A stretch of 64,000 nucleotides of DNA from Alexandriicola marinus (GCF_004000435.1 NZ_RBVZ01000001.1:496001-560000); one strand, 5' to 3'. Positions 8,090-16,906 are shown, counted from the stretch's first letter. Notes: generated by a model from the letters alone, not told the origin. Program-made: numbers and translations.

Positions 8090-8384
8090 CCGCTTCCTGT
8101 TTGCCGTGGCGATAGTTCGAGGGGCCGCGCGTGCGGAAGGCCTCGCGGAAATGGATGGGCTCCGGCCCGGCCTCACCGGCTTTCGCATCGGCCAGATAGG
8201 CGCCGACGACGGTCTCGGACTGGCTCTGCGCGAACAGAAGCCGGATATCGCCATGCGCCTCGTCCTCGATCAATTCGGCCTCGGCCATGTTGCGCGTCCA
8301 ACGGTCATCTTCGGTCAGCCAGACCGCGTCGCCCTCGAGAAGCGCGCTCGCGGTGACGACCTTGGGGGTGAAGTCTCGTGTCAT
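8076..8384 (-). CDS. DUF2849 protein of the sulfur-assimilation operon
   Basis: The 102-residue protein fits DUF2849, a family seen between cysG and the sulfite reductase gene in alphaproteobacteria. The N-terminal half (TPKVVTASALLEGDAVWLTE) is the conserved part. There are no Cys residues or cofactor motifs. Its ATG shares one base with the cysG stop (TGATG), so the two are probably translationally coupled. Function is unknown; a role with siroheme or sulfite reductase is inferred from context. Confidence 0.85.
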   Translation of the reverse strand: MTRDFTPKVVTASALLEGDAVWLTEDDRWTRNMAEAELIEDEAHGDIRLLFAQSQSETVVGAYLADAKAGEAGPEPIHFREAFRTRGPSNYRHGKQEAGPNF

Positions 8385-9796
8385 CAGGCTGTTCCTGCTG
8401 CTTGGATTTCAGAGGTTCTCGTGGCGGCAGGGGCGGCGCAGGCCGCGCGGGGGGCGAGGCCCAGGAATGTCAGGGCAGGGCCGGTCAGCCCCGCCTCGCT
8501 CAATGTCGGTTCCAGACGGGAGAGCGTGGTCGTCAGGACCCGCTGATCAGGGCGAGACGCGTTCTCGACCACCGTCACGGGCGTCGCGGGATCGGCGCCG
8601 TGCATCAGGAGCCGCCCCTGAATGAAACGCGCGCTTTTCTTGCCCATGTAGATGGCCGCGACCTCGCCCGGACGGGCCAGCTGCGCCCAGTCATGTTCGG
8701 CAAAACCCTTGGTGTCGTGGCCGGTCAGGAACCGGACGCCCGAATTGCGGCCCCGCTTCGTCAGGCTTTGCCCGATGCCCGCCACGGCGGCCGAGGACGC
8801 GGTGATCCCCGGCACGACCGACCAGTCGATACCGGCGGCCTCGCAGGCCTCGATCTCTTCGTCGAGGCGGCCAAAGACCGTGGGATCGCCGGATTTCAGG
8901 CGCACGACATGGGCGCCCGCTTTGGCATGGCTGATGATCAGCTCGTTGATCCGCGACTGCGGCATCGAAGCGCCGAAGCCCTCCTTGCCGGCATGGATCA
9001 TCACCGCCTCGCGGCGGGCGAGTTCAAGGATCGGGGCCGAGACCAGCTGATCGAAGATCACGACATCGGCCCGGTCGAGCGCCTTGCGTGCCTTGAGCGT
9101 CAGAAGATCGGGATCGCCCGGACCTGCGCCCACCAGATCGACCCGACCCACGCGCACGGGCGCGGCAAGGTGTCGGTCGAGGAGGGCGTCGAGTGTCGGG
9201 CGCAGCGCCTCTTCGCCGCCTTCGTCAAAAGCCGCGGGTCCGGCCCTGTCGTAATACTCGGCCCAGAATTCCCGCCGCACCCGACCCATGGGCAGCCGCT
9301 CTGCCACGCTGCGAAAGCCCTTTCCGATCCGGGCGAGGATACCGAGCGAGGCCGGCAGCCGTTCTTCCAGATCGGCCTTGATGCGGCGGGCCAGAACCGG
9401 GGCCGCGCCTTCGGTGCCTATAGCCACCGTCACCGGATCGCGATCCACGATCGCGGGGGTGATGAAGGCGCTGTCTTCGAGGTTGTCGACGATATTGACC
9501 AGCGCTCCTTCGGCCCGTGCGAGGGCCGCTACCCGGCGGTCTTCGCGGGCATCGTCATTGGCCGCATAGAACAGCGCCGCGCAGATCGCGTCTCCCGCCT
9601 GCATCGGGCGCGGGATCAATGTGATCCGCCCCTGATCGGCCAGATCGCGCAGCCCGTCGGCGGGGTCTGCGCCGATCACCGTGATCCGCGCTTCTGTCTT
9701 GAGAAGAAGCCGCAACTTGGCCAGCACCGTTTCCCCGTTGCCGGAGACGACGATGCGGCGGCCCGCGACGGCCAGGAAGATGGGGAAGTGCTGCAT
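8384..9796 (-). CDS. cysG: Siroheme synthase: precorrin-2 dehydrogenase/ferrochelatase fused to uroporphyrinogen-III C-methyltransferase
   Basis: The 470-residue fusion protein has a CysG-N NAD-binding and chelatase part (residues 1 to about 205) and a tetrapyrrole methylase domain starting at VDLVGAGPGDPDLLTLKA (about residue 218). The methylase converts uroporphyrinogen III to precorrin-2 with SAM; the N-terminal part oxidises it and inserts iron to give siroheme for CysI. Length and both domains are complete. It is the first gene of the minus-strand operon and is divergent from an Lrp/AsnC regulator. Confidence 0.94.
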   Translation of the reverse strand: MQHFPIFLAVAGRRIVVSGNGETVLAKLRLLLKTEARITVIGADPADGLRDLADQGRITLIPRPMQAGDAICAALFYAANDDAREDRRVAALARAEGALVNIVDNLEDSAFITPAIVDRDPVTVAIGTEGAAPVLARRIKADLEERLPASLGILARIGKGFRSVAERLPMGRVRREFWAEYYDRAGPAAFDEGGEEALRPTLDALLDRHLAAPVRVGRVDLVGAGPGDPDLLTLKARKALDRADVVIFDQLVSAPILELARREAVMIHAGKEGFGASMPQSRINELIISHAKAGAHVVRLKSGDPTVFGRLDEEIEACEAAGIDWSVVPGITASSAAVAGIGQSLTKRGRNSGVRFLTGHDTKGFAEHDWAQLARPGEVAAIYMGKKSARFIQGRLLMHGADPATPVTVVENASRPDQRVLTTTLSRLEPTLSEAGLTGPALTFLGLAPRAACAAPAATRTSEIQAAGTA

Positions 9797-9831
9797 GACG
9801 TGGTCTATCCCATGAATTCTGATCCCAATAT

Positions 9832-9844
9832 AGAATATTGTTCT
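9832..9844. promoter_or_regulatory. Candidate Lrp/AsnC operator, cysG-proximal
   Basis: Imperfect dyad AGAA-N5-TTCT. It overlaps a possible cysG -10 (TATATT on the minus strand, 9832-9827) by one base and covers the space where a -35 would begin. It resembles the site at 9874-9885, and the two centres are about 41.5 bp apart. Confidence 0.4.
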
Positions 9845-9873
9845 GTAATTTTGCTAGATCATGGGCTATATAA

Positions 9874-9885
9874 GAACATGTGTTC
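9874..9885. promoter_or_regulatory. Candidate Lrp/AsnC operator, regulator-proximal
   Basis: Dyad GAACA-TG-TGTTC, just downstream of a TATATA (9867-9872) that could be the -10 of the regulator gene. That position suits autorepression. The pairing with 9832-9844 is inferred from similarity and near-helical phasing. Confidence 0.4.
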
Positions 9886-9936
9886 CAAATGAGCCGTCAG
9901 ATGTGACGGCTGTTTCTCGCGAGGGGAAAAGGGCGA

Positions 9937-10398
9937 ATGGCTGTTCGGATTGACGAGACGGACCGGAAGATCCTCATCGAGCTTCAGACCGATGCGTCCC
10001 GGTCCCTCGATGAAATCGCCAAGGCGGTGGGCTCGTCCAAGACGCCGGTCTGGAACCGGATTCGCAAACTGCGCGACGCGGGGATCATCGGCGCGCAGAC
10101 CGTGGCCCTCGATGCGGAGGCGCTGGGTTTCGAGGCGACCTTCTTTGTCCTGATCCGCACGAGCGAGCACGAGGCTGACTGGCAGGCGCGGTTCCTCGCG
10201 GCCCTCAAGGCGCGCCCCGAAGTGCAGGAGGCGCACCGGCTGGCTGGCGATATCGACTATATCCTCAAGGTGCGCGTCCCCAATGCGCGCGCCTATGACG
10301 CCTTTTACCAGGCGCTGATCTCCGAGGTCCGGGTGTTCAACGTCACGGCCTTGCTGAGCATGGAAGAGATCAAATCGACAACGGCGCTGCCATTGTGA
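9937..10398 (+). CDS. Lrp/AsnC-family regulator, probable regulator of the cys operon
   Basis: The 153-residue protein has the standard layout: an N-terminal helix-turn-helix (DRKILIELQTDASRSLDEIA, then AVGSSKTPVWNRIRKL) and a C-terminal RAM ligand/oligomerisation domain (about residues 65-150). Lrp-family proteins form octamers on DNA and bind amino acids. It is divergent from cysG, so control of sulfur assimilation in response to cysteine or a related compound is a reasonable inference. Nothing in the sequence names the ligand. Confidence 0.88.
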   Translation: MAVRIDETDRKILIELQTDASRSLDEIAKAVGSSKTPVWNRIRKLRDAGIIGAQTVALDAEALGFEATFFVLIRTSEHEADWQARFLAALKARPEVQEAHRLAGDIDYILKVRVPNARAYDAFYQALISEVRVFNVTALLSMEEIKSTTALPL

Positions 10399-10417
10399 AG
10401 CGCCGTGTCACACTCTC

Positions 10418-10490
10418 AGTAGGGTCAAGAATGAGGTATTTTAATACCTAATAATTAAATTATTGACTTTAAATAAAAAAAGGCGCCTGC
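10418..10490. other. AT-rich patch with short palindromes
   Basis: Between the Lrp/AsnC gene and a lipoprotein gene the sequence becomes strikingly AT-rich for this GC-rich chromosome. It contains AGGTATT-TT-AATACCT and AATAATT-A-AATTATT dyads and an A7 run. It may be a promoter or terminator region of acquired DNA. I find no RNA gene in it. Confidence 0.6.
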
Positions 10491-10534
10491 CTGTTGGAGC
10501 ATGTATTGCTGCAAACTGGATTGGGGGGAAGCCT

Positions 10535-11254
10535 ATGAAGACGAAAATGGCATTGATGGTGTCTGCGGTGGCACTCGGTGGATGCGTGTCGTCAGTGGGC
10601 GACGGGGGGCAAGGGGGCCAAGGGAGCGATACCTTGTCGAGCGCCGATATTGCCGATGCCTCGAACGCGACCTTCGGGGTTGGTGAGCCAATTCCGATTC
10701 CGCAAGACCAGATTCCGCAAGGCAACGTTCGCTACGACGGGATCGCAGGGTTCCAAATCTCTGACGCTTCGGGCCCTGTTGGGGTCAACATGACTGCTGG
10801 CGTCAGCGACGAGATCATCGGAGAAATGACTGCCAACGTCAATTTTGATGACAATACTGGCAACGTCGAGATCAGCAATTTGGGCATCTACCAGCTCCCT
10901 CTTTTCGAGGAATACGAGACCCTGGCCCCGAGCGATATCGAGTTGATCGGCGAAGTGTCAGGCGGGTTTTCCGGAAGCGGATCGGTGCTCGTCGATTTTG
11001 ATGACGGAGCCGCTGATCCTGCGATACTGTCAGGCGACTTGAGCGGTTCTTACTCGGACGGAACGTCGTTTTCAGTGTCCGGCGATCTGGAAGCCGAACT
11101 GGCGGTTTTCGTCGACGAGGCGAGCGGCACGACGTTCTTCACCTTTCCGCTTTCTGGCGAGGTGGGCGACGAGCTCGACATCGAGCTTGACGGTGTAGCC
11201 CAGGAGTCGGCCTCCGTCGCAGGCTTCGGCTTCGCAGCCGAAGGCGGCCTCTGA
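10535..11254 (+). CDS. Predicted secreted lipoprotein with beta-rich body
   Basis: The 239-residue protein starts with a short signal and lipobox (MALMVSAVALGGC, lipidated Cys17), then a Gly/Ser/Asp-rich stretch. The rest is acidic with alternating hydrophobic residues, as in beta-barrels. The segment IIGEMTANVNFDDNTGNVEI resembles the barrel domains of TbpB-like surface lipoproteins, but I am not sure of this. The ATG at 10535 is chosen because GGGGGGA precedes it and the lipobox then sits correctly. Codon use is less GC-biased than in the neighbours, and the upstream DNA is AT-rich, so transfer is possible. No partner gene is adjacent. Confidence 0.75.
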   Translation: MKTKMALMVSAVALGGCVSSVGDGGQGGQGSDTLSSADIADASNATFGVGEPIPIPQDQIPQGNVRYDGIAGFQISDASGPVGVNMTAGVSDEIIGEMTANVNFDDNTGNVEISNLGIYQLPLFEEYETLAPSDIELIGEVSGGFSGSGSVLVDFDDGAADPAILSGDLSGSYSDGTSFSVSGDLEAELAVFVDEASGTTFFTFPLSGEVGDELDIELDGVAQESASVAGFGFAAEGGL

Positions 11255-11291
11255 GACGAGGGATCAGGACCCAGCTGGAAATCTGACCTTC

Positions 11292-11320
11292 AAGGGCGGG
11301 TTCAATTCATGCTCGCCCTT
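11292..11320. terminator. Weak hairpin between the lipoprotein and P450 genes
   Basis: Arms AAGGGCG and CGCCCTT enclose a 15-base loop between two converging genes. There is no T-tract, so termination is uncertain. Confidence 0.3.
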
Positions 11321-11361
11321 CCAGTCGTATGGGAAATCAAGTGGATCGCAGCCCGGTCGCT

Positions 11362-12531
11362 TTAGCCCGTCTCCACCATCAGCCGTTCCAGCCCGTGGAA
11401 GTGGTAGAGGTTGGCGAAATGCGGGGACTCGGCCAGGCGCAGGTCGGGGCAGCGGGCGAACAGGATGCGGAAGGCCACGTCCAGTTCCAGCCGGGCGAGG
11501 GGTGCCCCGACACAGAAATGGATGCCGGCCCCGAACGATGTATTCGCCGGGCCGGTGCGGGCCGGGTCGAACCGGGCCGGATCGGGATAGGCCAATGGAT
11601 CGCGGTTCGCGGCGGCCAGCAGGCAGCCGACCTCGTCGCCGGGGGCAAAGCGATGTCCCGCGATCTCGACCTCCTCATAGATCCAGCGCGTGAACAGGTG
11701 CAGTGGCGGGTCAAAGCGGATGACCTCCTCGACGCAAGCCGGCGTGATCGGCGGCGTTCCGGCCTCGATCAGGGCCTTTGCGCCATTGCCGATGGTGTGA
11801 ACCGTGGCCTCGTGGCCCGCATTGAGAAGCAGGATCGCGGTGGTGATCAACTCATCCGTCGAGAGCCGTTCTCCGTCCTGTTCCGCCGCGATCAGATGCG
11901 TGATCAGGTCGTCGGCGGGATGATGGCGTTTCTCGGCCACGTAGCTGCGCATGAATTCGGCGAATTCGATGGTCGCGCGTGACGCCTCTTGCTCGATCTC
12001 GGGCGTGCGGCGGGCCTGATACATGGCGACCATCGCGTTGGACCAGGCGAGCAGGTCCTCGCCCCGTTCCTCCGGAACACCCAGAAGGCGGCAGATGATG
12101 ACGACCGGGATCGTGCGGGCATAGGCAGCGATCAGATCGAAGGGTTGGTCATGCGGGAAGGCGTCGATCAGTTGATGGCACAGGGCCTCTATCTCGGGCT
12201 CCAGCGCGGCGATCCGGCGCGAAGTAAAGGCCCTTAGAACAAGGCCCCTCAGCCGCGTGTGGCGGGGCGGTTCGATTGCCAGCATGGAATGGGCCTCGAC
12301 CTCGTAGAAGGGGCGGGTCCGTTCCGTGATGACGGGACCCTTGCCAGGCGGAGGCTCGCGCCCCATCCGCTTGTCACGCAACAGGGCCGAGACCAGCTTG
12401 TGTGACGTGGCGCAGGGCATGGCATAATCCTGCCAATAGACCAGATCGCCCATGGTGCGGGCGCGTTCATAGAACGGGTAGGGGTCCTGCACGAAGGCCG
12501 GGTCGGTCGGGGATTGCGAGATCGTTTCCAT
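11362..12531 (-). CDS. Cytochrome P450
   Basis: The 389-residue soluble bacterial P450 has an I-helix oxygen-binding motif AGHEAT (238-243), an ExxR pair at Glu269-Arg272, and the heme loop SFGAGIHFCVGAPLARLE with ligand Cys340. It is a monooxygenase needing two electrons from a ferredoxin and reductase. No redox partner is adjacent, though fpr lies 6 kb away. The neighbours (a lipoprotein and tpiA) give no hint of the substrate. Confidence 0.92.
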   Translation of the reverse strand: METISQSPTDPAFVQDPYPFYERARTMGDLVYWQDYAMPCATSHKLVSALLRDKRMGREPPPGKGPVITERTRPFYEVEAHSMLAIEPPRHTRLRGLVLRAFTSRRIAALEPEIEALCHQLIDAFPHDQPFDLIAAYARTIPVVIICRLLGVPEERGEDLLAWSNAMVAMYQARRTPEIEQEASRATIEFAEFMRSYVAEKRHHPADDLITHLIAAEQDGERLSTDELITTAILLLNAGHEATVHTIGNGAKALIEAGTPPITPACVEEVIRFDPPLHLFTRWIYEEVEIAGHRFAPGDEVGCLLAAANRDPLAYPDPARFDPARTGPANTSFGAGIHFCVGAPLARLELDVAFRILFARCPDLRLAESPHFANLYHFHGLERLMVETG

Positions 12532-12600
12532 GCGCGAAGGCTGGCCTCAAGGGGCGGGTGATGCAAGCGCCGACGGGGCGGCGTTCCGGAACATTGGATG

Positions 12601-13338
12601 TCAGCTGGCCTCGAGCGCCGTGACGATGGGCGAGAAATCGGCCGCCGTGAGAGAGGCCCCGCCGACCAGCGCGCCGTCGACATCCTCGACCGCAAAGATC
12701 TCGGCCGCGTTCGATCCCTTGACCGAGCCGCCATAGAGGATCGCGATATCCGCAAGCCCCCGGGCGGCCAGACGCGCACGCAGATGGCGGTGAACCTCGT
12801 CAATCTGGTCGATCGTGGGGGTCAGGCCGGTGCCGATGGCCCAGACGGGTTCATAGGCGATCACCGTGTTACCCGCGTCCGCCCCATCGGGAAGCGAGCC
12901 CGCAAGCTGGTCATCGAGGACGGAGAGCGTGGTGCCGGCCTCGCGTTCCTGCAGCGTCTCGCCGATGCAGATGATCGCGGTCAGGCCGGCCGACTGCGCG
13001 GCGATGGCCTTGGCCGCGACATGTGCGCTTGTCTCCGCGTGATCGGTGCGCCGTTCCGAATGGCCGACGATCACGGCACTGGCGCCTGCGTCCACCAGCA
13101 TCGTGGCCGCGATGTCGCCGGTGTGCGCGCCCGAGGCAGCGGCGTGGCAATCCTGCCCGCCGATCGCGATGGCCGACCCCTCGGCCCGGCGTGAGGCACG
13201 TTCGATCAGCGTGGCGGGCAGGCAGATCAGAACCTCGACCGACGGGGCGGGATGCGCGGCGGCCAGCGCCTCGAGTTCGGAAAGCGACCCGGAGGTTCCG
13301 TTCATTTTCCAGTTTCCTGCGGCTAGTCTTTTGCGCAT
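12601..13338 (-). CDS. tpiA: Triose-phosphate isomerase
   Basis: The 245-residue TIM barrel has all catalytic residues: Lys11 in GNWKMN, His93 in VGHSE and Glu163 in [11 protein letters not shown]. It interconverts glyceraldehyde-3-phosphate and dihydroxyacetone phosphate. The start at 13338 has AGGAG upstream; longer in-frame sequence to 13557 would overlap the divergent oxygenase gene and does not look like the enzyme. No other glycolytic gene is adjacent. Confidence 0.96.
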   Translation of the reverse strand: MRKRLAAGNWKMNGTSGSLSELEALAAAHPAPSVEVLICLPATLIERASRRAEGSAIAIGGQDCHAAASGAHTGDIAATMLVDAGASAVIVGHSERRTDHAETSAHVAAKAIAAQSAGLTAIICIGETLQEREAGTTLSVLDDQLAGSLPDGADAGNTVIAYEPVWAIGTGLTPTIDQIDEVHRHLRARLAARGLADIAILYGGSVKGSNAAEIFAVEDVDGALVGGASLTAADFSPIVTALEAS

Positions 13339-13435
13339 GCTTGCTCCTGCGGGCTGTCGTGCGTCACGGTGGACGGATGATTTTCGTCTTAGCACCGGGC
13401 CCGTCGGGGCACAAATGCAAGGCGGAGGGGCCGGG

Positions 13436-14350
13436 ATGATCCCGAGGTTCGATCTTGAGGCGCTGATCGCGCGCGATCCGGCCGAAATGGCGCGGCTGGG
13501 TGTCGCGGTGCGCGAGGTGGGCTTCCTGACGTTGGGCAATACCGCGCTGGGCGCCACCGAAGTGGAGCGTGTTCTGGACGCTTATCGCCGCTTCTTTCGT
13601 CTGCCCGAGGCGCGCAAGCGCTCGGTCGACATGGCCCGGACTGGGGCCAATCGCGGTTGGGGCGGGCCGAAATCCGAACAGGTCGATCCCGGCGCGAACC
13701 CCGATTTCAAGGAAGTGTTCGATTGCGGACGCGAATTGCCCGAGGGTCATCCGATGGCCGCCCGCAACCTGCCGGTCTATGCCCCGAACCTGTGGCCCGA
13801 GGATTTGCCCGGGTTCCGCCCCGAGATCGAGAGCTATTTCGCGAGCGCGATGGATGTCGCGATGGATATCCTGCGCGCCCTTTCGGCAGCCACGGGCGGC
13901 GACGGCGGGGCCTTTGATCGGGCGTTCGATCCGCCGATGGCGCTCTTGCGCGGCAATTACTATCCCCCCCGCCCTGACTGGGCCGGGGACAAGGATTTCG
14001 GGATCGCCGCGCACACCGATTACGGCTGCCTGACGCTATTGGCGACCGATGGTGTGCCGGGGCTCGAGGTGCGGATGCCATCGGGGGACTGGCTGCCGGT
14101 GCGGGCCGATCCCGGGGAATTCATCATCAATTTCGGCGAAATGCTGGAATTCTGGACCGATGGTGCCGCCAAGGCCACGTTGCACAGGGTTCAGGGCGGC
14201 CCGGAGGAGCGGATTTCCGTACCGCTTTTCTTCAACCCGTCTTTTGATGCGAATGTGGCGCCGCCCGGTTCGGGCCAGCTCATCCGTGCAGGCGATCACC
14301 TGAACCGTCGCTTTGCCGAAACCTATGTCCACCTGCAACACAAGGCCTGA
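13436..14350 (+). CDS. Isopenicillin-N-synthase-like 2OG-Fe(II) oxygenase
   Basis: The 304-residue protein has the DIOX-N and 2OG-Fe(II) oxygenase layout. The iron ligands are His193, Asp195 and His250, and the 2-oxoglutarate-binding pair is Arg259-x-Ser261 (RISVPLFF). These proteins hydroxylate or desaturate small molecules; the substrate is not evident. The start at 13436 follows a GGAGG site. It is divergent from tpiA. This is the second Fe(II)/2OG oxygenase in the window, of a family different from PhyH. Confidence 0.85.
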   Translation: MIPRFDLEALIARDPAEMARLGVAVREVGFLTLGNTALGATEVERVLDAYRRFFRLPEARKRSVDMARTGANRGWGGPKSEQVDPGANPDFKEVFDCGRELPEGHPMAARNLPVYAPNLWPEDLPGFRPEIESYFASAMDVAMDILRALSAATGGDGGAFDRAFDPPMALLRGNYYPPRPDWAGDKDFGIAAHTDYGCLTLLATDGVPGLEVRMPSGDWLPVRADPGEFIINFGEMLEFWTDGAAKATLHRVQGGPEERISVPLFFNPSFDANVAPPGSGQLIRAGDHLNRRFAETYVHLQHKA

Positions 14351-14362
14351 CGGCCCAGGGTG

Positions 14363-14671
14363 TCACAGCGCGGCCAGCGCGCGGCGCGCCCAGTCGGTGG
14401 CGAGGTCGGGATCGTCAAGCGCGGCGTCGGGGAGGGTCCAGTATCCCATGCTACGCCCGCCCATCTCGAAGATTTCCGCGCCTTCAGCGGCCAGCGCCTC
14501 GGCGAAATCGCCCGTGGCCTTGAGGTATATGCGCGCCTCGCTCGACAGGATGGCGAAGATCTGACCCTCGCAATAGATGCTGAGGCCACCCATCATCTTG
14601 CGGGTCGTCAGCGGGCCCACGCCCGAAAACAGCTCGGTCGCGTAGGCGATGTCGGCGTCGGTGACGCTCAT
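14363..14671 (-). CDS. TfoX/Sxy N-terminal domain protein
   Basis: The 102-residue protein matches the stand-alone N-terminal TfoX domain (RKMMGGLSIYCEGQIFAIL, then an IYLK segment). Full-length TfoX promotes competence in gammaproteobacteria; the short alphaproteobacterial form lacks the C-terminal domain and has no settled role. Its ATG overlaps the stop of the upstream iscA-like gene by 4 bp (ATGA), so both are probably made from one message. Confidence 0.8.
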   Translation of the reverse strand: MSVTDADIAYATELFSGVGPLTTRKMMGGLSIYCEGQIFAILSSEARIYLKATGDFAEALAAEGAEIFEMGGRSMGYWTLPDAALDDPDLATDWARRALAAL

Positions 14672-15033
14672 TCCCCGGCGCTGAGGCTCTCGTCGAACTT
14701 GATCGATTCGCCGCATCCGCAGGCATCGACAACATTGGGATTGCGGAACTTGAAGCCCGATTCCAGAAGCGAGGTTTCGTAGTCGATCTGGGTGCCGAAC
14801 AGGAACATCTGGGCCATCGGCGCGATGATCACCTTGGCGCCGTTCTGTTCGACGACCTCGTCATGGGCCTCGATGCTATCGACGTAATCCATGGTGTATT
14901 CCATGCCCGCGCAGCCGCCCTTCTTGACGCCGATGCGAAGACCCTGGTGGCCGCCATCGGCCATCAGCTTCGCGATCTGGGTCGCGGCCGCATCGGTGAT
15001 CGTGACAGGCGGATTGCCGGGAATGCCGAACAT
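14668..15033 (-). CDS. IscA/SufA/ErpA-type iron-sulfur assembly protein
   Basis: The 121-residue A-type carrier has its three invariant cysteines, Cys41 (GGCAGMEY), Cys105 and Cys107 (ACGCGES). It receives and delivers Fe-S clusters to apoproteins. AAGGAG precedes the ATG at 15033. No other isc/suf gene is adjacent, but a SufT-like gene lies 1.3 kb away on the same strand beyond an MFS gene. Whether it is the ErpA or SufA paralogue cannot be decided here. Confidence 0.9.
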   Translation of the reverse strand: MFGIPGNPPVTITDAAATQIAKLMADGGHQGLRIGVKKGGCAGMEYTMDYVDSIEAHDEVVEQNGAKVIIAPMAQMFLFGTQIDYETSLLESGFKFRNPNVVDACGCGESIKFDESLSAGE

Positions 15034-15083
15034 TGGAAAACTCCTTTTCGTCGACTTCAACCTAAGGCGGACGGGATCGCTTC

Positions 15084-16271
15084 TCAAGCCTCGAGCGCAA
15101 GTTCGTGATTGAGAACCGGCAGGGCGACGATCAGCGCAAGGACCGAGGTCGCCACGAGGAGCATCAAGAGCCGGAGCGGATCGGCCGCCCCGGTCAGGAT
15201 CCAGCCCGTCAGGTAGGACATCACGGCACCCGAACCCACCATGAGCGCCCCCGACAGGCCCGCGGCGCTCCCGGCCAGATCGGGCTCGACCGACATCGCG
15301 CCCACGTTCGCGGCGGGCAGGGTCAGGCCGTTTGCCAGCCCGATGAAGGGCATGAAGGCAAAGAAGGACAGCGCCGTCCCGCCGGTCAGCCACCATGTGA
15401 TCAAGGCAAGGCTCAGACCGATGACCGAGACCAGCCGTCCGGCGATGACAAGCTGGCCCACCGACATGCGCGTGCTCAGCCGCACCGAGAGCGCATTGCC
15501 CAGCAGAAAGCCCACGGGCGGCGCGCCGAGGGCAATGCCCAAAAGGGCCGGGCTCAGCCCGAAGGTTTCGGTCGCCAAGAGCGGCGCGCCTGTCAGGAAG
15601 CCGAAGAACACCCCGACAGAAAGGCCGAGGCTCATGGCATAAGACCAGAATTTGCCGTTGCGGATCAATGCGCCATAGGCGCGCCCGTGCTGGGCCAGTG
15701 TCTTGCCCTGCGCGCGGCCCGTCTCGGCCACGTCCGCCCAGCACAACCACAGCAACGCCAGCCCCAGCACCCAGAAGACATGGTAGGTGGCCCGCCATCC
15801 GAACGCCTGATCCAGCAGGCCACCCAGAAAGGGTGAGACCATGGGTCCCAGCGAAGTGACCATGCCGATGGTTGCCAGCCGTCCGGTTGCCTCTTGCGGG
15901 GCGGAGGTGTCACGCACGATGGCCCGCGACAGCAGGTTCGCAACGATGACAGCGCCCTGAAGCACCCGGAAGATCATGAATGTCAGGTAGTTCGGCGCCA
16001 ATGCGCAGCCCGCCGAGGCCAGCAGAAAGATGACCAACGAGGCCAGAAGCACGGGGCGCCGGCCCACCACATCGGCGATCGGGCCGACGATCAACTGCAG
16101 GACTGCCGTCACGATCATGAACAACGAGATCGACAGGCTCGCTTCGGCATAGGTGATGTCGAAATCGCCGGCCATGTGGGCCAGCGACGGCAAGGTCATG
16201 TTGAGCGCAATGATGCCGATGATTGCCATGAGGACAAGTGTCGACAGGCGCGGTGGAGAGACGGTCGTCAT
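15084..16271 (-). CDS. MFS transporter, Bcr/CflA drug-resistance type
   Basis: The 395-residue protein has twelve hydrophobic segments and the MFS loop motif GPIADVVGRRPVLL after TM2. The overall pattern (LPSLAHMAGDF near TM1) matches the Bcr/CflA subfamily of proton-driven drug exporters in the inner membrane. The ATG at 16271 is the best family fit but lacks a clear ribosome site. The substrate is unknown. Confidence 0.85.
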   Translation of the reverse strand: MTTVSPPRLSTLVLMAIIGIIALNMTLPSLAHMAGDFDITYAEASLSISLFMIVTAVLQLIVGPIADVVGRRPVLLASLVIFLLASAGCALAPNYLTFMIFRVLQGAVIVANLLSRAIVRDTSAPQEATGRLATIGMVTSLGPMVSPFLGGLLDQAFGWRATYHVFWVLGLALLWLCWADVAETGRAQGKTLAQHGRAYGALIRNGKFWSYAMSLGLSVGVFFGFLTGAPLLATETFGLSPALLGIALGAPPVGFLLGNALSVRLSTRMSVGQLVIAGRLVSVIGLSLALITWWLTGGTALSFFAFMPFIGLANGLTLPAANVGAMSVEPDLAGSAAGLSGALMVGSGAVMSYLTGWILTGAADPLRLLMLLVATSVLALIVALPVLNHELALEA

Positions 16272-16375
16272 GTCAGGAGGTCCAATCGCGAGTCGCGTAA
16301 CTCTATGACGCAACCGGTTGACCTACCAGACGAATCCTCGGCGGTTTGCAGTGTGGGACGTGGCCGGTTGACGGG

Positions 16376-16732
16376 CTACATGAAGCCCAGTTCAAGCCGC
16401 GCTTCGTCGGACATCATGTCCATGCCCCATTGCGGCTCCCATGTCAGATCGACATCGACCTGCTTGATCCCCGGAAGCGGCGCGACGGCATCGGCGACCC
16501 AGCCGGGCATCTCACCCGCGACGGGACAGCCCGGTGCGGTCAGCGTCATGATGATCCGGACCTCGTTTTCGGGCGAGATGTCGATCGTGTAGACAAGCCC
16601 CAGATCGTAGATGTTCACCGGGATCTCGGGATCATAGACGGACCGGCAGGCCTCCACGACCGACTCGTACATCGGATGGTCGGTACTCGAGGGGGCGATG
16701 AGGGGCGTGCCTTCAAGCTGGGTGTCTGGCAT
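16376..16732 (-). CDS. SufT/MIP18-type Fe-S assembly protein (DUF59)
   Basis: The 118-residue protein carries the DUF59 core (VYDPEIPVNIYDLGLVY) and the conserved Cys in TAPGCPVAGEMPGW. DUF59 proteins assist Fe-S cluster maturation (SufT) or, as PaaD, phenylacetyl-CoA epoxidase; no paa genes are present, so the SufT role is preferred. The start at 16732 has a perfect AAGGAG; upstream in-frame ATGs add 15 or more residues without family support. It is divergent from tgt. Confidence 0.87.
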   Translation of the reverse strand: MPDTQLEGTPLIAPSSTDHPMYESVVEACRSVYDPEIPVNIYDLGLVYTIDISPENEVRIIMTLTAPGCPVAGEMPGWVADAVAPLPGIKQVDVDLTWEPQWGMDMMSDEARLELGFM

Positions 16733-16906
16733 TGCGAACTCCTTCGCGGTCCGTGATCCTAATTCCTGACTGTTCATATAGGAATTGGATCGGGGAGGTA
16801 AAGCGAAGGCTGTCTTGCGGCTCTTCGCGGCGGTGTCGGGCCGGTTCCGGGCTTTCATTTCCGCGGGCCCCGGTCCAGAAGAGGGCCGGACCTACGGATT
16901 AAGACC

